From Clostridiales bacterium UBA1740 (GTDB lineage: Bacteria; Bacillota; Clostridia; Oscillospirales; CAG-272), in NCBI GenBank assembly GCA_002315715.1, contig DCHY01000025.1, positions 1-15,582 of the forward strand: a stretch of DNA of 15,582 bases, given 5' to 3'. The notes under the pieces were generated by a model that saw nothing but the letters and a program-made list of their open reading frames with translations, was not told where the DNA came from and made no database searches. A program made the position numbers and the translations under genes. Below are positions 5,013-12,831 of the stretch, one piece after another. Every line of letters begins with the position of its first letter. Position 1 is the first letter of the stretch.

Positions 5013-6914
5013 TCAAACGTCTTCCTTCTTGCCTTTGGCAAGCGAAAGATAAATGAGAAGTACCGAGATATCGGCGGGATTGACGCCGCTGATGCGGGAC
5101 GCCTGTCCGATATTGAGTGGGCGTATTTTTTCGAGTTTTTCGACGGCTTCCAGACGAAGTCCCGTAATTTGTTTGTAATCGATGTCGGAGGGAAGACGTT
5201 TTTCTTCCAATTTCTTTTGGCGTTCTGCCTCTTCCCGTTCGCGCTTGATATAGCCTTCGTATTTGATTTCGACTTCCACCGTCATGCGGACGGCGCGCGA
5301 AAGCGGCGTGCGTTCGCGGTCGATCGGGGCGAGGGCGTCGTAGGTCATCTCGGGACGGCGCAAAAGTTCCGACAGACGGGCGCCCGTCGTAATCGGCGCC
5401 GAACCGAGGGACGAAAGAAGGTCGTTGACTTGCTTCGTCGGCGGAATAACGGTTTTCGTCAAACGCGCCACTTCGTTTTCAATGGCGGTGCGTTTTTCTT
5501 CGAACTTGGCAAAGCGGGCGTCGTCCACGAGACCGACACGGTGGCCGATCGGCGTCAGACGCAAGTCGGCGTTATCCTGTCTTAAGAGCAAGCGATACTC
5601 GCTGCGCGAAGTCATAATACGGTAGGGTTCCTCGGTCCCTTTGGTGACGAGATCGTCAATCAAAGTGCCGATGTAGGAGGAATCGCGGCTGAGCGTCATC
5701 GGCTCTTTGCCGAGCACCGAAAGGGCGGCGTTGATGCCTGCCACAAGCCCCTGCGCCGCGGCTTCTTCATAGCCGGACGTGCCGTTAAATTGACCGGCTC
5801 CGTAGAGTCCGTGCACTTTTTTGAACGCTAAAGTTGGCAAAAGTTCGGTAGGATCGGTGCAATCGTACTCGATGGCGTAGGCGTAACGCATGATTTCGGC
5901 ATCTTCAAAGCCGTCGAGCGTTGAGAGCATTTCTCTTTGAATATCCGTCGGCATGGAGGTCGAAAAACCCTGAATATACATCTCGTCGGTCGTAGCGCCG
6001 CACGGCTCGATGAAGAGTTGGTGGCGTGGCTTGTCGGCAAAGCGGACGAGCTTGGTTTCGATGGACGGGCAATAGCGGGGGCCGGTGCCGACGATGTTGC
6101 CGGAATACATGGCGCTTTTGTCGAGGTTGTCGAGAATGACTTTATGGGTGTTCCCGTTGGTATATACGATGTGGCAAGGTGTTTGCGTTATGCCTTCGAG
6201 ATACTCCTCGGGGGTTCTCGCCGAGTACGGCAAAGCCGGCGTTTCACCCTCTTGCTTTTCGAGTTTTTCAAAATGAATGGAACGGCGATTGACGCGCGCC
6301 GGGGTGCCGGTCTTAAAACGCATGGTGCGCACGCCGAGTTTGCGAAGTGAGTCGGCAAGCCCCTTGGCAGGGAGCATCCCGTCGGGACCGGAAGAAAAGA
6401 CCTTGTCGCCGACGAACACGGTGCTGTCAAGATAGGTGCCGGAGGCGATGACGACGCGTTCCGCCTCAAAGACGTCTCCCATGGCGGTCAAAACACCGCG
6501 GATTTTGACACCGTCGCCGTCCGGCTCGGTCAAGAGGTCCACGACTTCCGCCTGTATTAAGCGCAGGTTTTCCTGTTTTTCGACGGTGCGTTTCATCTCG
6601 GTGCGGTAGAGGGCACGGTCTGCCTGCACGCGCTTGGCGTGAACGGCGGCGCCTTTGCCGAGATTGAGGGTGCGCGATTGCATCGTCACTTTGTCGGCAG
6701 CGTAACCCATTTCGCCGCCGAGAGCGTCAATTTCATAGACGAGGTGGCCTTTGCCGCTGCCGCCGATAGACGGGTTGCAGGGCATGTTGCCGACGGCGTC
6801 AAGATTCATGGTGAAAAGAACGGTATCGACACCCATGCGTGCCGAAGCGAGCGCCGCTTCTATGCCGGCGTGACCGGAACCGATGACCGCTACTTGTGTT
6901 TTTTTCTCTGTCAT
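5013..6914 (-). CDS. mnmG: tRNA uridine-34 5-carboxymethylaminomethyl modification enzyme MnmG (GidA)
   Basis: With MnmE, this FAD enzyme installs the carboxymethylaminomethyl group on U34 of tRNAs that read split codon boxes, helping accurate decoding. The 633-aa length is normal. Visible are the FAD-binding G12-S-G-H-A-G17 (a GxGxxG motif), MPCNPSIGG with C46, the GPRYCPSIE segment with the second conserved Cys, and the C-terminal signature ASRISGVNPADISVLL. The stretch LNLGKGAAVHAKRVQADR differs from the common KGPAVRAxRAQADR pattern. It is the last gene of rny-ymdB-mnmG: its AAGGA ribosome binding site overlaps the ymdB stop codon and the gap is 9 nt. mnmE is not in the window. Its stop is 11 nt from that of the convergent epimerase gene, and no hairpin terminator is evident between them. 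Confidence 0.97.
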   Translation of the reverse strand: MTEKKTQVAVIGSGHAGIEAALASARMGVDTVLFTMNLDAVGNMPCNPSIGGSGKGHLVYEIDALGGEMGYAADKVTMQSRTLNLGKGAAVHAKRVQADRALYRTEMKRTVEKQENLRLIQAEVVDLLTEPDGDGVKIRGVLTAMGDVFEAERVVIASGTYLDSTVFVGDKVFSSGPDGMLPAKGLADSLRKLGVRTMRFKTGTPARVNRRSIHFEKLEKQEGETPALPYSARTPEEYLEGITQTPCHIVYTNGNTHKVILDNLDKSAMYSGNIVGTGPRYCPSIETKLVRFADKPRHQLFIEPCGATTDEMYIQGFSTSMPTDIQREMLSTLDGFEDAEIMRYAYAIEYDCTDPTELLPTLAFKKVHGLYGAGQFNGTSGYEEAAAQGLVAGINAALSVLGKEPMTLSRDSSYIGTLIDDLVTKGTEEPYRIMTSRSEYRLLLRQDNADLRLTPIGHRVGLVDDARFAKFEEKRTAIENEVARLTKTVIPPTKQVNDLLSSLGSAPITTGARLSELLRRPEMTYDALAPIDRERTPLSRAVRMTVEVEIKYEGYIKREREEAERQKKLEEKRLPSDIDYKQITGLRLEAVEKLEKIRPLNIGQASRISGVNPADISVLLIYLSLAKGKKEDV

Positions 6915-6923
6915 AGTGATTCC

Positions 6924-7703
6924 TTAAAATTCGATTCTGTCAATGGAGACGGCAACCTTTTTGTCGGTGTCGAGGACGATCAAAACGCCCTGTGCCCTGA
7001 CCTGCCCTTTGGCGGCGGAAAACGGATAAGACAAGTGGGTGCGCATACGCTCCACAACTCCCTTCGGCTCCATGCCGAGAATGCCGCCCGTCTCGCCGCA
7101 CATACCGATGTCGGTGACGTATGCGGTGCCGCGAGGCAACAGACAAGCGTCGGCGGTGGGCACGTGGGTGTGGGTGCCGAAAACCGCCTGTATCTTTCCG
7201 TCAAAAGCGTAGCCGACGGCGAGTTTTTCGCCCGTCGCTTCGGCATGAAAATCCATGACGGCAAGGTCGTATTTTCCTTCTTCGCGCTTCAAGATCTTAT
7301 CGACGGCGGTGAAAGGAGAGTCCAAAACCGGCTCGATATGTACCTGTCCCATGGCGTTGATGACAAGCAAACGATAGCCGCAAACGTCACAAACGGCATA
7401 GCCGTGTCCCGGCACGTCGGTCGGAAAATTGCAGGGGCGAAGCACGTTTTTTTCCTTATCCATATAAGAAAACGCCGATAGATTCCGCATGGTGTGATTG
7501 CCGCCGGTTATAACGTCGGCACCTGCCGCCAGCATCTCTTTTGCCTGCTCTTCTTTCATGCTGTAGACGAGAGAGGCGTTCTCTCCGTTGACGATACAAA
7601 AGTCCACGGCGTTTTCGCGGCGAAACGCCCAAAGGTTTTGCGAAAGATGGGAAACGCCGCCGGGACTCGTCACGTCACCTATTGCCAAAATGCGAATTTT
7701 CAT
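6924..7703 (-). CDS. ymdB: YmdB-family metallophosphoesterase
   Basis: The 259-aa protein matches the TIGR00282/YmdB family, which in Bacillus subtilis hydrolyses cyclic nucleotides and affects biofilm and motility decisions. Candidate metal ligands are all present: D10 (IGDV), E41 and N42 (NGEN), N69 and H70 (GGNHT), the DFHAEAT histidine and the two histidines in GTHTH. The usual GNHTWD reads GNHTMR here. In many Firmicutes ymdB lies just downstream of rny, as here, which supports a joint role in RNA decay or signalling. The ribosome binding site AAAGAG is moderate. The 78-nt gap to rny contains two hairpins. Confidence 0.94.
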   Translation of the reverse strand: MKIRILAIGDVTSPGGVSHLSQNLWAFRRENAVDFCIVNGENASLVYSMKEEQAKEMLAAGADVITGGNHTMRNLSAFSYMDKEKNVLRPCNFPTDVPGHGYAVCDVCGYRLLVINAMGQVHIEPVLDSPFTAVDKILKREEGKYDLAVMDFHAEATGEKLAVGYAFDGKIQAVFGTHTHVPTADACLLPRGTAYVTDIGMCGETGGILGMEPKGVVERMRTHLSYPFSAAKGQVRAQGVLIVLDTDKKVAVSIDRIEF

Positions 7704-7721
7704 ACGTACTCTTTCTATCCA

Positions 7722-7756
7722 AAACGGGGGAGACTTGCGACAAGCCTCCCCCGTTT
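7722..7756 (-). terminator. Strong hairpin between rny and ymdB, partial terminator or mRNA-processing element
   Basis: AAACGGGGGAG (7722-7732) pairs perfectly with CTCCCCCGTTT (7746-7756); after one A/C mismatch a further CTTG/CAAG pairs around a CGA loop. On the minus strand the stem is followed by only TTTTGG, so full termination is doubtful because ymdB and mnmG have no visible promoter of their own. Partial termination or protection of the rny mRNA 3' end fits better. Confidence 0.6.
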
Positions 7757-7761
7757 CGGAG

Positions 7762-7776
7762 CGGGCGGTTCGCCCG
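7762..7776 (-). other. Small second hairpin just after the rny stop codon
   Basis: CGGGCG (7762-7767), a GTT loop and CGCCCG (7771-7776) form a perfect 6-bp stem only 5 nt beyond the rny stop codon. With the larger hairpin next to it, it makes a two-stem structure in the rny-ymdB gap. Confidence 0.5.
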
Positions 7777-7781
7777 ATTTG

Positions 7782-9323
7782 TTATTTTGCGTAATCTACG
7801 GCGCGGTTCTCGCGAATCACGCTGACTTTGATCTGACCGGGATAGTTGAGTTCTCCCTCGATCTTGGCGGCAATATCGTGTGCCAAAATCGTCATCTTGT
7901 CGTCGTCAATCACTTCGGGTTTTACCATGACGCGGACTTCGCGGCCTGCCTGGATGGCAAAGGCTTTGTCAACGCCCTCAAAGTCGGAAGAAACCTCTTC
8001 GAGTTTCTGCAAACGTTTGATGTAGTTTTCAACGTCCTCACGGCGGGCACCGGGACGGGCTGCGCTGATGGCGTCGGCTGCCTGGATGATGAAGTCCAAA
8101 ACGCTGACGGCATCCACGTCGCCGTGGTGCGCCTCGATGGCGTGAACGATTTCTTTGGATTCGTGATACTTATTGGCGATTTCCACACCGAGTTGGATGT
8201 GGGAACCTTCCTGCTCTGCCGTTACGGATTTACCGATATCGTGAAGAAGACCGGCACGGCGCGCCGCCGTCACGTCCTCGCCCATTTCATCGGCGATAAC
8301 GCCGGCAAGAAGCGAAACTTCAACCGAGTGGCGAAGGGCGTTCTGACCGAACGACGTACGGTATTTCATTCTGCCGAGCAAACGGATTTCCTCGGGATGC
8401 AGACCGTGAACGCCGGTTTCAAATACGGCGCGTTCGCCTGCCTGTTTGGTAACGGCTTCGACTTCCTTACGGGCTTTTTCCACCATTTCCTCAATGCGGG
8501 CGGGGTGAATTCTGCCGTCGGAAATCAATTTTTCAAGGGCAATTCTCGCGGTTTCACGGCGAATCGGGTCAAAGCCGGAAACGGTGATGACGTCGGGCGT
8601 GTCGTCGATGATGAGTTCCACGCCGGTCAGGTTTTCGATGGTGCGGATGTTTCTTCCCTCTCGGCCGATGATACGGCCCTTCATTTCGTCGCTGGGAATC
8701 TGAACGACGGAAATCGCCACTTCGCTGACGTGGTCGGCGGCGCAACGCTGAATTGCCAAAGACAGAATGTCTTTCGCCTTGGCGTCGGCATCTTCCTTGA
8801 ACTGTTCTTCGTATTCCGCAATTTTCAGTGCGGTTTCATGTTTGAGTTGCTCGTCCAGACGCGAAACGAGTTCCGCTTTGGCTTCTTCTGCCGTGATGCC
8901 GGCAATTTCCTGGAGTTTGACGAACTGTTGATCCAAAAGGATCTGCGTCTTTTCCTTCAGCGCCTCCACTTCTTCATACTTCTGACCGAGTGCGGCTTCT
9001 TTGCGTTCCAAACCCTCGATTTTCGCATCGACGGTTTCTTCTTTGTGTGCCAATCTCTGTTCCTGATGCGCGACTTCGCGTCTGCGCTCTTTCACGTCGA
9101 TATCGGCTTCTTTTTTCATCTGGAAAATTTCTTCTTTTGCCGAGATGAGCGCTTCTTTTTTCGCGCTTTCGGCGCTCTTGATGGCGTCTTCCAAAATGCG
9201 GTTTGCTTGGTCCTTGGCAGAGCCCAAGTGACCTTCTGCGGATTTCTTAAAAATCACAATGCCGACAGCGGCGCCGCCAACCAAGGCAACGGCAATCAGC
9301 ACGAGTGCTAACCATAACTCCAT
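7782..9323 (-). CDS. rny: Ribonuclease Y
   Basis: RNase Y is the membrane-anchored endoribonuclease that starts mRNA decay in many Firmicutes. The 513-aa protein has the expected order: an N-terminal membrane helix (about 4-25), a long charged coiled coil (about 30-200), a KH RNA-binding domain with G216-R-I-I-G220-R-E-G (about 205-265), and an HD domain with RHS (H332) and the H361-D362 pair in LLHDIGK. Length agrees with the usual 515-520. The ATG has AAAGGAG 7 nt upstream. It is the first gene of rny-ymdB-mnmG and has a clear promoter. Being an RNase, it may act on the hairpin-bearing region of its own transcript, but the sequence does not show this. Confidence 0.97.
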   Translation of the reverse strand: MELWLALVLIAVALVGGAAVGIVIFKKSAEGHLGSAKDQANRILEDAIKSAESAKKEALISAKEEIFQMKKEADIDVKERRREVAHQEQRLAHKEETVDAKIEGLERKEAALGQKYEEVEALKEKTQILLDQQFVKLQEIAGITAEEAKAELVSRLDEQLKHETALKIAEYEEQFKEDADAKAKDILSLAIQRCAADHVSEVAISVVQIPSDEMKGRIIGREGRNIRTIENLTGVELIIDDTPDVITVSGFDPIRRETARIALEKLISDGRIHPARIEEMVEKARKEVEAVTKQAGERAVFETGVHGLHPEEIRLLGRMKYRTSFGQNALRHSVEVSLLAGVIADEMGEDVTAARRAGLLHDIGKSVTAEQEGSHIQLGVEIANKYHESKEIVHAIEAHHGDVDAVSVLDFIIQAADAISAARPGARREDVENYIKRLQKLEEVSSDFEGVDKAFAIQAGREVRVMVKPEVIDDDKMTILAHDIAAKIEGELNYPGQIKVSVIRENRAVDYAK

Positions 9324-9429
9324 ACGGTTCTCCTTTCATAGAATAGCATATCTTGCTTTTTCGAAAATTTTAATATATGAATCTGCCTCCGCTTGACCCT
9401 GCGGCGGCATGTACCATACATACGTAAAT

Positions 9430-9458
9430 ATTATAAGGTAAAATTAAAATAAAGTCAA
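9430..9458 (-). promoter_or_regulatory. Promoter of the rny-ymdB-mnmG operon
   Basis: On the minus strand TTGACT (9453-9458), a 17-nt spacer and TATAAT (9430-9435). Predicted start is near 9423, leaving a leader of about 100 nt before rny with no convincing riboswitch-like structure. Confidence 0.75.
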
Positions 9459-9535
9459 GGGCTATCTGTATCTAAGTGTTGACATTTTGTAAATTATTAT
9501 GACGTCACTGTCGCGAAAAGCCCGTTTTTGTCGAT

Positions 9536-9566
9536 AAAAAGGAAGAACGGCAAGCGCCGTTCTTCC
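9536..9566 (-). terminator. Rho-independent terminator of pfkA
   Basis: GGAAGAACGGC (9541-9551) and its exact complement (9556-9566) form an 11-bp stem with a 4-nt loop. On the minus strand it is followed by five T (complement of 9536-9540). It begins a few nucleotides after the pfkA stop codon. Confidence 0.92.
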
Positions 9567-9572
9567 CATCCG

Positions 9573-10637
9573 TCAAATATTGACTCTGTTTTCGATTTCA
9601 TAGAGTTTCTGCATTCTCGCACGTTTGCCGGCGGCAACGTCGTGCATTTCCTCGAGTTCCTCTTGCGAGAAGCCCTCAAGGTCGCCCTCTTTGAGACGGT
9701 TTTTGTAAATGCGGTCGAGAATCAAGGCAAAGCGAATATCCTTGGCTTTAATTCTGCCGTGGCGTTCGCAGATAACGATGTTGGAGTGTCCTTCGAGCAG
9801 GCAATCCACCGCGAACGCACCCATTTCGGTTGCCATTACGCGGTCGCGCAGGTTGGGGTTTCCGCCTCTGACGATATGCGCCAAACGGATAAAGCGGGTT
9901 TCAATGCCCGTTTCCTTATCGATTCTCTCGGCGAGAGCCGGTCCGTAATCGGCGCCCATGCCTTCCGAAACGATGACGATGAAGTTTCGTTTTCCGAGGG
10001 CGCGGGAGAGTTGCATTTTGTTGAGAAGGGCATCCTGGTCAAAGGGAAATTCGGGAATGACGGCGGCGGTAGCACCCGAGGCAATGGCAGTGGAAAGGGC
10101 AATATCGCCGGCGTCGCGTCCCATGACTTCAACGACGTTGCATCTCGCGTGAGATTCGCCGGTGTCGCGGAGTTTATCGACGTTGTCGATAACGGTGTTC
10201 ATCGCCGTATCGTAACCGATAGCGTTGTCGGTCGCGGTGATGTCGTTGTCAATGGTGCAGGGAATACCGACGCAGGGAATGCCGCGCATGGAAAGGTCGG
10301 TCGCGCCTCTGAACGTACCGTCTCCGCCGAGCGCCACGATGCCGTCGATGTGATATTTCTCACAGGTGGCGATGGCTTTTTTCATACCCTCTTCGGTTTT
10401 GAACTCGGGGCAACGGGCGGAATAGAGCATCGTGCCGCCTTTGTTGATGGTGTTGGACACGTCACGGAGGGAAAGCGGTGCGACGTCTCCGTCAATCAAG
10501 CCTTGGTATCCGCGATATATAGCCATAACCTCAATGCCTTTGGAAAGCGCGGCACGGGTAACGGCACGAATGGCGGCGTTCATGCCGGGAGCGTCGCCGC
10601 CGGATGTCAAAACGCCGATTCTTCTGAATGTTTTCAT
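9573..10637 (-). CDS. pfkA: 6-phosphofructokinase
   Basis: This enzyme phosphorylates fructose 6-phosphate in glycolysis. The 354-aa protein shows TSGGDAPGMNA (11-21), GGDGT (104-108), TIDND with catalytic D130, and an EVMGR substrate motif. Gly107, at the position called 104 in the reference bacterial enzyme, indicates ATP rather than pyrophosphate as donor (pyrophosphate enzymes have Asp). The next selectivity position, 124 in reference numbering and here Cys127, is neither the Gly of classical ATP enzymes nor the Lys of pyrophosphate enzymes. A C-terminal extension of about 30 residues goes beyond the 319-320-residue norm. The start at 10637 is preferred over an in-frame ATG 14 codons upstream because AGGAG is 6-7 nt before it and the family begins there. 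It has its own promoter and terminator. Confidence 0.95.
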   Translation of the reverse strand: MKTFRRIGVLTSGGDAPGMNAAIRAVTRAALSKGIEVMAIYRGYQGLIDGDVAPLSLRDVSNTINKGGTMLYSARCPEFKTEEGMKKAIATCEKYHIDGIVALGGDGTFRGATDLSMRGIPCVGIPCTIDNDITATDNAIGYDTAMNTVIDNVDKLRDTGESHARCNVVEVMGRDAGDIALSTAIASGATAAVIPEFPFDQDALLNKMQLSRALGKRNFIVIVSEGMGADYGPALAERIDKETGIETRFIRLAHIVRGGNPNLRDRVMATEMGAFAVDCLLEGHSNIVICERHGRIKAKDIRFALILDRIYKNRLKEGDLEGFSQEELEEMHDVAAGKRARMQKLYEIENRVNI

Positions 10638-10666
10638 AACTGTCTCCTGTTTTTGCAATATACGAT

Positions 10667-10696
10667 GATTATACACCAAATTTCCCTCTTTTACAA
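10667..10696 (-). promoter_or_regulatory. Promoter of pfkA
   Basis: On the minus strand TATAAT (10667-10672) with TTGTAA (10691-10696) 18 nt upstream. The -10 is perfect, the -35 matches 4 of 6. Predicted start is near 10660, leaving a leader of about 23 nt and agreeing with the downstream pfkA start at 10637. Confidence 0.6.
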
Positions 10697-10819
10697 GAAA
10701 AAAGTCTTTATTTTTTGAGAAGAAATCGTTATTTTTTTGTCAATCTCCGTGCAAACCGGAAAAATCACCGTTTTTCTATCACAAGAGGCGGAGAAACCGA
10801 GAAAAATCCGTCGAGCGCA

Positions 10820-10848
10820 TTGACAAAAAAGGGGCTATGTGCTACAAT
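10820..10848 (+). promoter_or_regulatory. Promoter of the methylglyoxal-synthase-like gene
   Basis: TTGACA (10820-10825), a 17-nt spacer and TACAAT (10843-10848). Predicted start near 10855 leaves a leader of about 25 nt. It is the strongest protein-gene promoter in the window and, as no other is visible before 12832, it may also feed the downstream operon by read-through. Confidence 0.8.
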
Positions 10849-10879
10849 TGATAAAAACACTTGAGAAAGAAAGCATGTT

Positions 10880-11305
10880 ATGGATATTGCTATCATTGCC
10901 GATGACAACAAAAAAGAACTCATGACGCAATTCTGCATTGCCTATTGCGGCATCCTTTCTCGTCATCACATCTGTGCCACGCACATTACCGGCACCTACA
11001 TCGCCGATGCGACCGGTCTTGACATAGAAACCTTCCTCTCGGGACACTCGGGCACCGAGCAGATTGCCTCGTTGATTTCCTACAACGAAATCGACCTGCT
11101 TCTCTACTTCCGCAATACCGATCCCGCGGACGTTCCGTCCGAGGCGGAAATCAGCATTCTCCGTCTGTGCGACACCTACAACATTCCCGTCGCCACCAAT
11201 ATTGCCACGGCGGAAGCGCTTGTCATGGCCCTTGACCGCGGAGAGCTGAACTGGCGCGAATTCGTCAATCCGCAAAGCGCATACAATAAAAGGAAAAAGC
11301 AGTAA
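10880..11305 (+). CDS. Methylglyoxal-synthase-like protein with altered active site
   Basis: The 141-aa protein aligns along its length with MgsA, which turns dihydroxyacetone phosphate into methylglyoxal and phosphate: compare the start MDIAIIADDNKKELM, the middle EATGL-like DATGLDIETFLSG, and the end LRLCDTYNIPVATNIATAE. Several positions invariant in active enzymes are changed (Escherichia coli numbering): H19 is Asp8, the TGTTG phosphate loop reads T34-H-I-T-G38, GPxGGDQQ reads G55-H-S-G-T-E60-Q with one residue missing, so catalytic D71 is Glu60, H98 is Ser87 and D101 is Glu90. K23 (Lys12), S65 and G66 (Ser54, Gly55) are kept. So the fold and part of the phosphate site are likely kept, but normal catalysis is doubtful. 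The ribosome binding site is weak (GAAAGAAAG). It is followed by a terminator. A non-catalytic or re-purposed MGS-fold protein is as likely as a slow synthase; therefore no symbol is given. Confidence 0.85.
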   Translation: MDIAIIADDNKKELMTQFCIAYCGILSRHHICATHITGTYIADATGLDIETFLSGHSGTEQIASLISYNEIDLLLYFRNTDPADVPSEAEISILRLCDTYNIPVATNIATAEALVMALDRGELNWREFVNPQSAYNKRKKQ

Positions 11306-11311
11306 GACAGC

Positions 11312-11340
11312 GGGGATACGTTTTGACGCATCCCCTTTTT
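11312..11340 (+). terminator. Rho-independent terminator after the MgsA-like gene
   Basis: GGGGAT-A-CGT and ACG-C-ATCCCC pair (one A/C mismatch) around a short loop, followed by TTTTT (11336-11340). Since no promoter is seen between here and the next gene, it may only reduce read-through into the DUF1934-holA operon. Confidence 0.8.
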
Positions 11341-11362
11341 ACTTTTTCGGAAAGGATATGCC

Positions 11363-11797
11363 ATGGGCGTTGTTTACGACAGAAACCTCACGATACGTTC
11401 CGTCATCGAAAATCTATCCGACGTCGGACTTCCCGAAGGTGAACCCGAAATCACCGAAGTAAAAGTGCCGGGGCTTATTACGGTCAAAGACGCCTGCCTC
11501 CTTATCACCTACCGTGAAAACACCGAAGGCGGCGCCGTTTTTTCCACCGTCAAAATCGAAGATGACACGGTTTCCGTCCAAAGACGGGGTGCCATCAGTT
11601 TCGATATGCATTTCGGCGAGGCGGACGAATGCGGTATTTACCGCATCGAACCCTACGCCTTCGATTATCAGCTCCACACCCTCAAAATCCGCAAAGAATT
11701 CGAAAGAGCTGTGGGCAAACTCGATATCTTTTACGAACTGCGAATCGGCGGGGCTCAAAAGAAAGTATGTTTTTCACTTTGCGCGGAGGCCAAATAA
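11363..11797 (+). CDS. DUF1934 (YwiB-like) beta-barrel protein
   Basis: The 144-aa protein fits the DUF1934 family by length and pattern: alternating hydrophobic strands, ISFDMHFGEADECGIYRIEPYAFDYQLHTLKI in the centre, and a C-terminal LDIFYELRIGG strand. Family members are small lipocalin-like barrels of unknown function, often located in front of other housekeeping genes such as argS or, as here, DNA polymerase genes. There is no signal peptide, so it is cytoplasmic. AAAGGA lies 6 nt before the ATG. It leads the operon with holA, only one base separating its stop from the holA start codon. Confidence 0.8.
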   Translation: MGVVYDRNLTIRSVIENLSDVGLPEGEPEITEVKVPGLITVKDACLLITYRENTEGGAVFSTVKIEDDTVSVQRRGAISFDMHFGEADECGIYRIEPYAFDYQLHTLKIRKEFERAVGKLDIFYELRIGGAQKKVCFSLCAEAK

Positions 11798-11798
11798 C

Positions 11799-12821
11799 GT
11801 GGAAGTGAAAGAACTGAAAGCGCGCATCGGTCAAGGCGGTTTTTGTTACCTCTTTACCGGCGACGAAGATTACTTAAAACGGTTTTACGTCAAAGAACTT
11901 GCCAAAGGGCTGTTTGACGAATCCATGGCGTCGTTTCTCGAAACACGCTTTGACGGGGCGGACATCGATCTGCCGGCACTTGCCGACGCGGTGCGCACGC
12001 CGCCTTTCATGGGAGAAAACAAGCTCGTCGTTTGGAAATACGCGGACTTTACGAAAATGGACGTCAAGACCAAAAAGGACCTTTGCGCTTTGCTCGAAAA
12101 CCGCGATGAATACCCCTTCACCACCTTGGTGTTTTTGACCACTTCGGACGGGTTTCCTGCCGGAAACTTGCCGAAAATGAAAAGTAAACTTTACAAAGAG
12201 TTTGAAAATCTCCTGGATATCGTCGTTTTTGACACGCCGAAGGATACCGAAATTCTCGGTTGGCTCAAGCGGCATTTTGACGCTGAAAAAGTGACGGTAA
12301 CGCCGAATCTTCTCCGTTTGCTTCTTGACAGATGCGGCAATTCCATGGACGTTTTGTCGAACGAAGTCGCGAAACTTTGTTATTACGTCAAAGAGAACAA
12401 CAGAAACGCGCTGACAGAGGAAGATGTCGAAAAAGTCGCAACCCCGACCGAAGCCTGTGACGCCTTTGCCCTCTCCAACGCGATATTGTCGGCAGACAAG
12501 ACGCTGGCTTTGCGGGCGCTTGCCGAGCGACGCGCCGCGCGGGACGATCCCTCTTTGGTGCTCGGCATGCTGACGCGAATCTACACCGACCTTTGCGCCG
12601 TCTGTTCCCTTCTTGCGGAAGGAGTCAACACCGACGACTGTGCAAAAGTTTTGAATATGAACGCCTATAAAGCAAAGCTTTATGCGTCGGCAGGACGCAA
12701 ACTCGGTAAAGCACGCCTCGACGCCGCCGTCTTTGCGCTTTGCGGCATAGATGCCGATATGAAATTCGGCGCCCGCGACGGCTACGCCGCCCTTGATATG
12801 TTTATTGTGGAATACGTTTAA
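11799..12821 (+). CDS. holA: DNA polymerase III delta subunit
   Basis: Delta is the clamp-loader subunit that opens the sliding clamp. The 340-aa length is typical. Visible family features are the N-terminal YLFTGDEDYLKRFYVKEL segment, the TPPFMGENKLVV motif (near 67-78), and the central stretch LLRLLLDRCGNSMDVLSNEVAKLCYYV (domain II-III), then a helical C-terminal collar domain. The GTG at 11799 is chosen as start because GGAGG (11785-11789) lies 9 nt before it, the family homology begins there, and the only longer in-frame reading overlaps the whole DUF1934 gene in another frame. It is translationally linked to its upstream neighbour and is followed 10 nt later by the cyclophilin gene. holA is not duplicated here. 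Confidence 0.93.
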   Translation: MEVKELKARIGQGGFCYLFTGDEDYLKRFYVKELAKGLFDESMASFLETRFDGADIDLPALADAVRTPPFMGENKLVVWKYADFTKMDVKTKKDLCALLENRDEYPFTTLVFLTTSDGFPAGNLPKMKSKLYKEFENLLDIVVFDTPKDTEILGWLKRHFDAEKVTVTPNLLRLLLDRCGNSMDVLSNEVAKLCYYVKENNRNALTEEDVEKVATPTEACDAFALSNAILSADKTLALRALAERRAARDDPSLVLGMLTRIYTDLCAVCSLLAEGVNTDDCAKVLNMNAYKAKLYASAGRKLGKARLDAAVFALCGIDADMKFGARDGYAALDMFIVEYV

Positions 12822-12831
12822 GGAGACTCGT

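Noticed and set aside
7494..9311. 605-codon open frame on the plus strand
   Set aside because: It is exactly antisense to rny and part of ymdB, which have clear family motifs; the translation resembles no protein and reflects codon bias of the real genes.
9479..9507. Perfect TTGACA on the plus strand upstream of pfkA's 3' end
   Set aside because: No -10 hexamer at 16-18 nt spacing, and it would only produce RNA antisense to the pfkA terminator.
9528..10718. 396-codon open frame on the plus strand
   Set aside because: It lies antisense to pfkA and runs through the pfkA terminator and promoter; no domain is recognisable.
11323..11351. TTGACG in the terminator loop as a promoter for the DUF1934-holA operon
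   Set aside because: No acceptable -10 sequence at the right spacing; read-through from the MgsA-like gene promoter is simpler.
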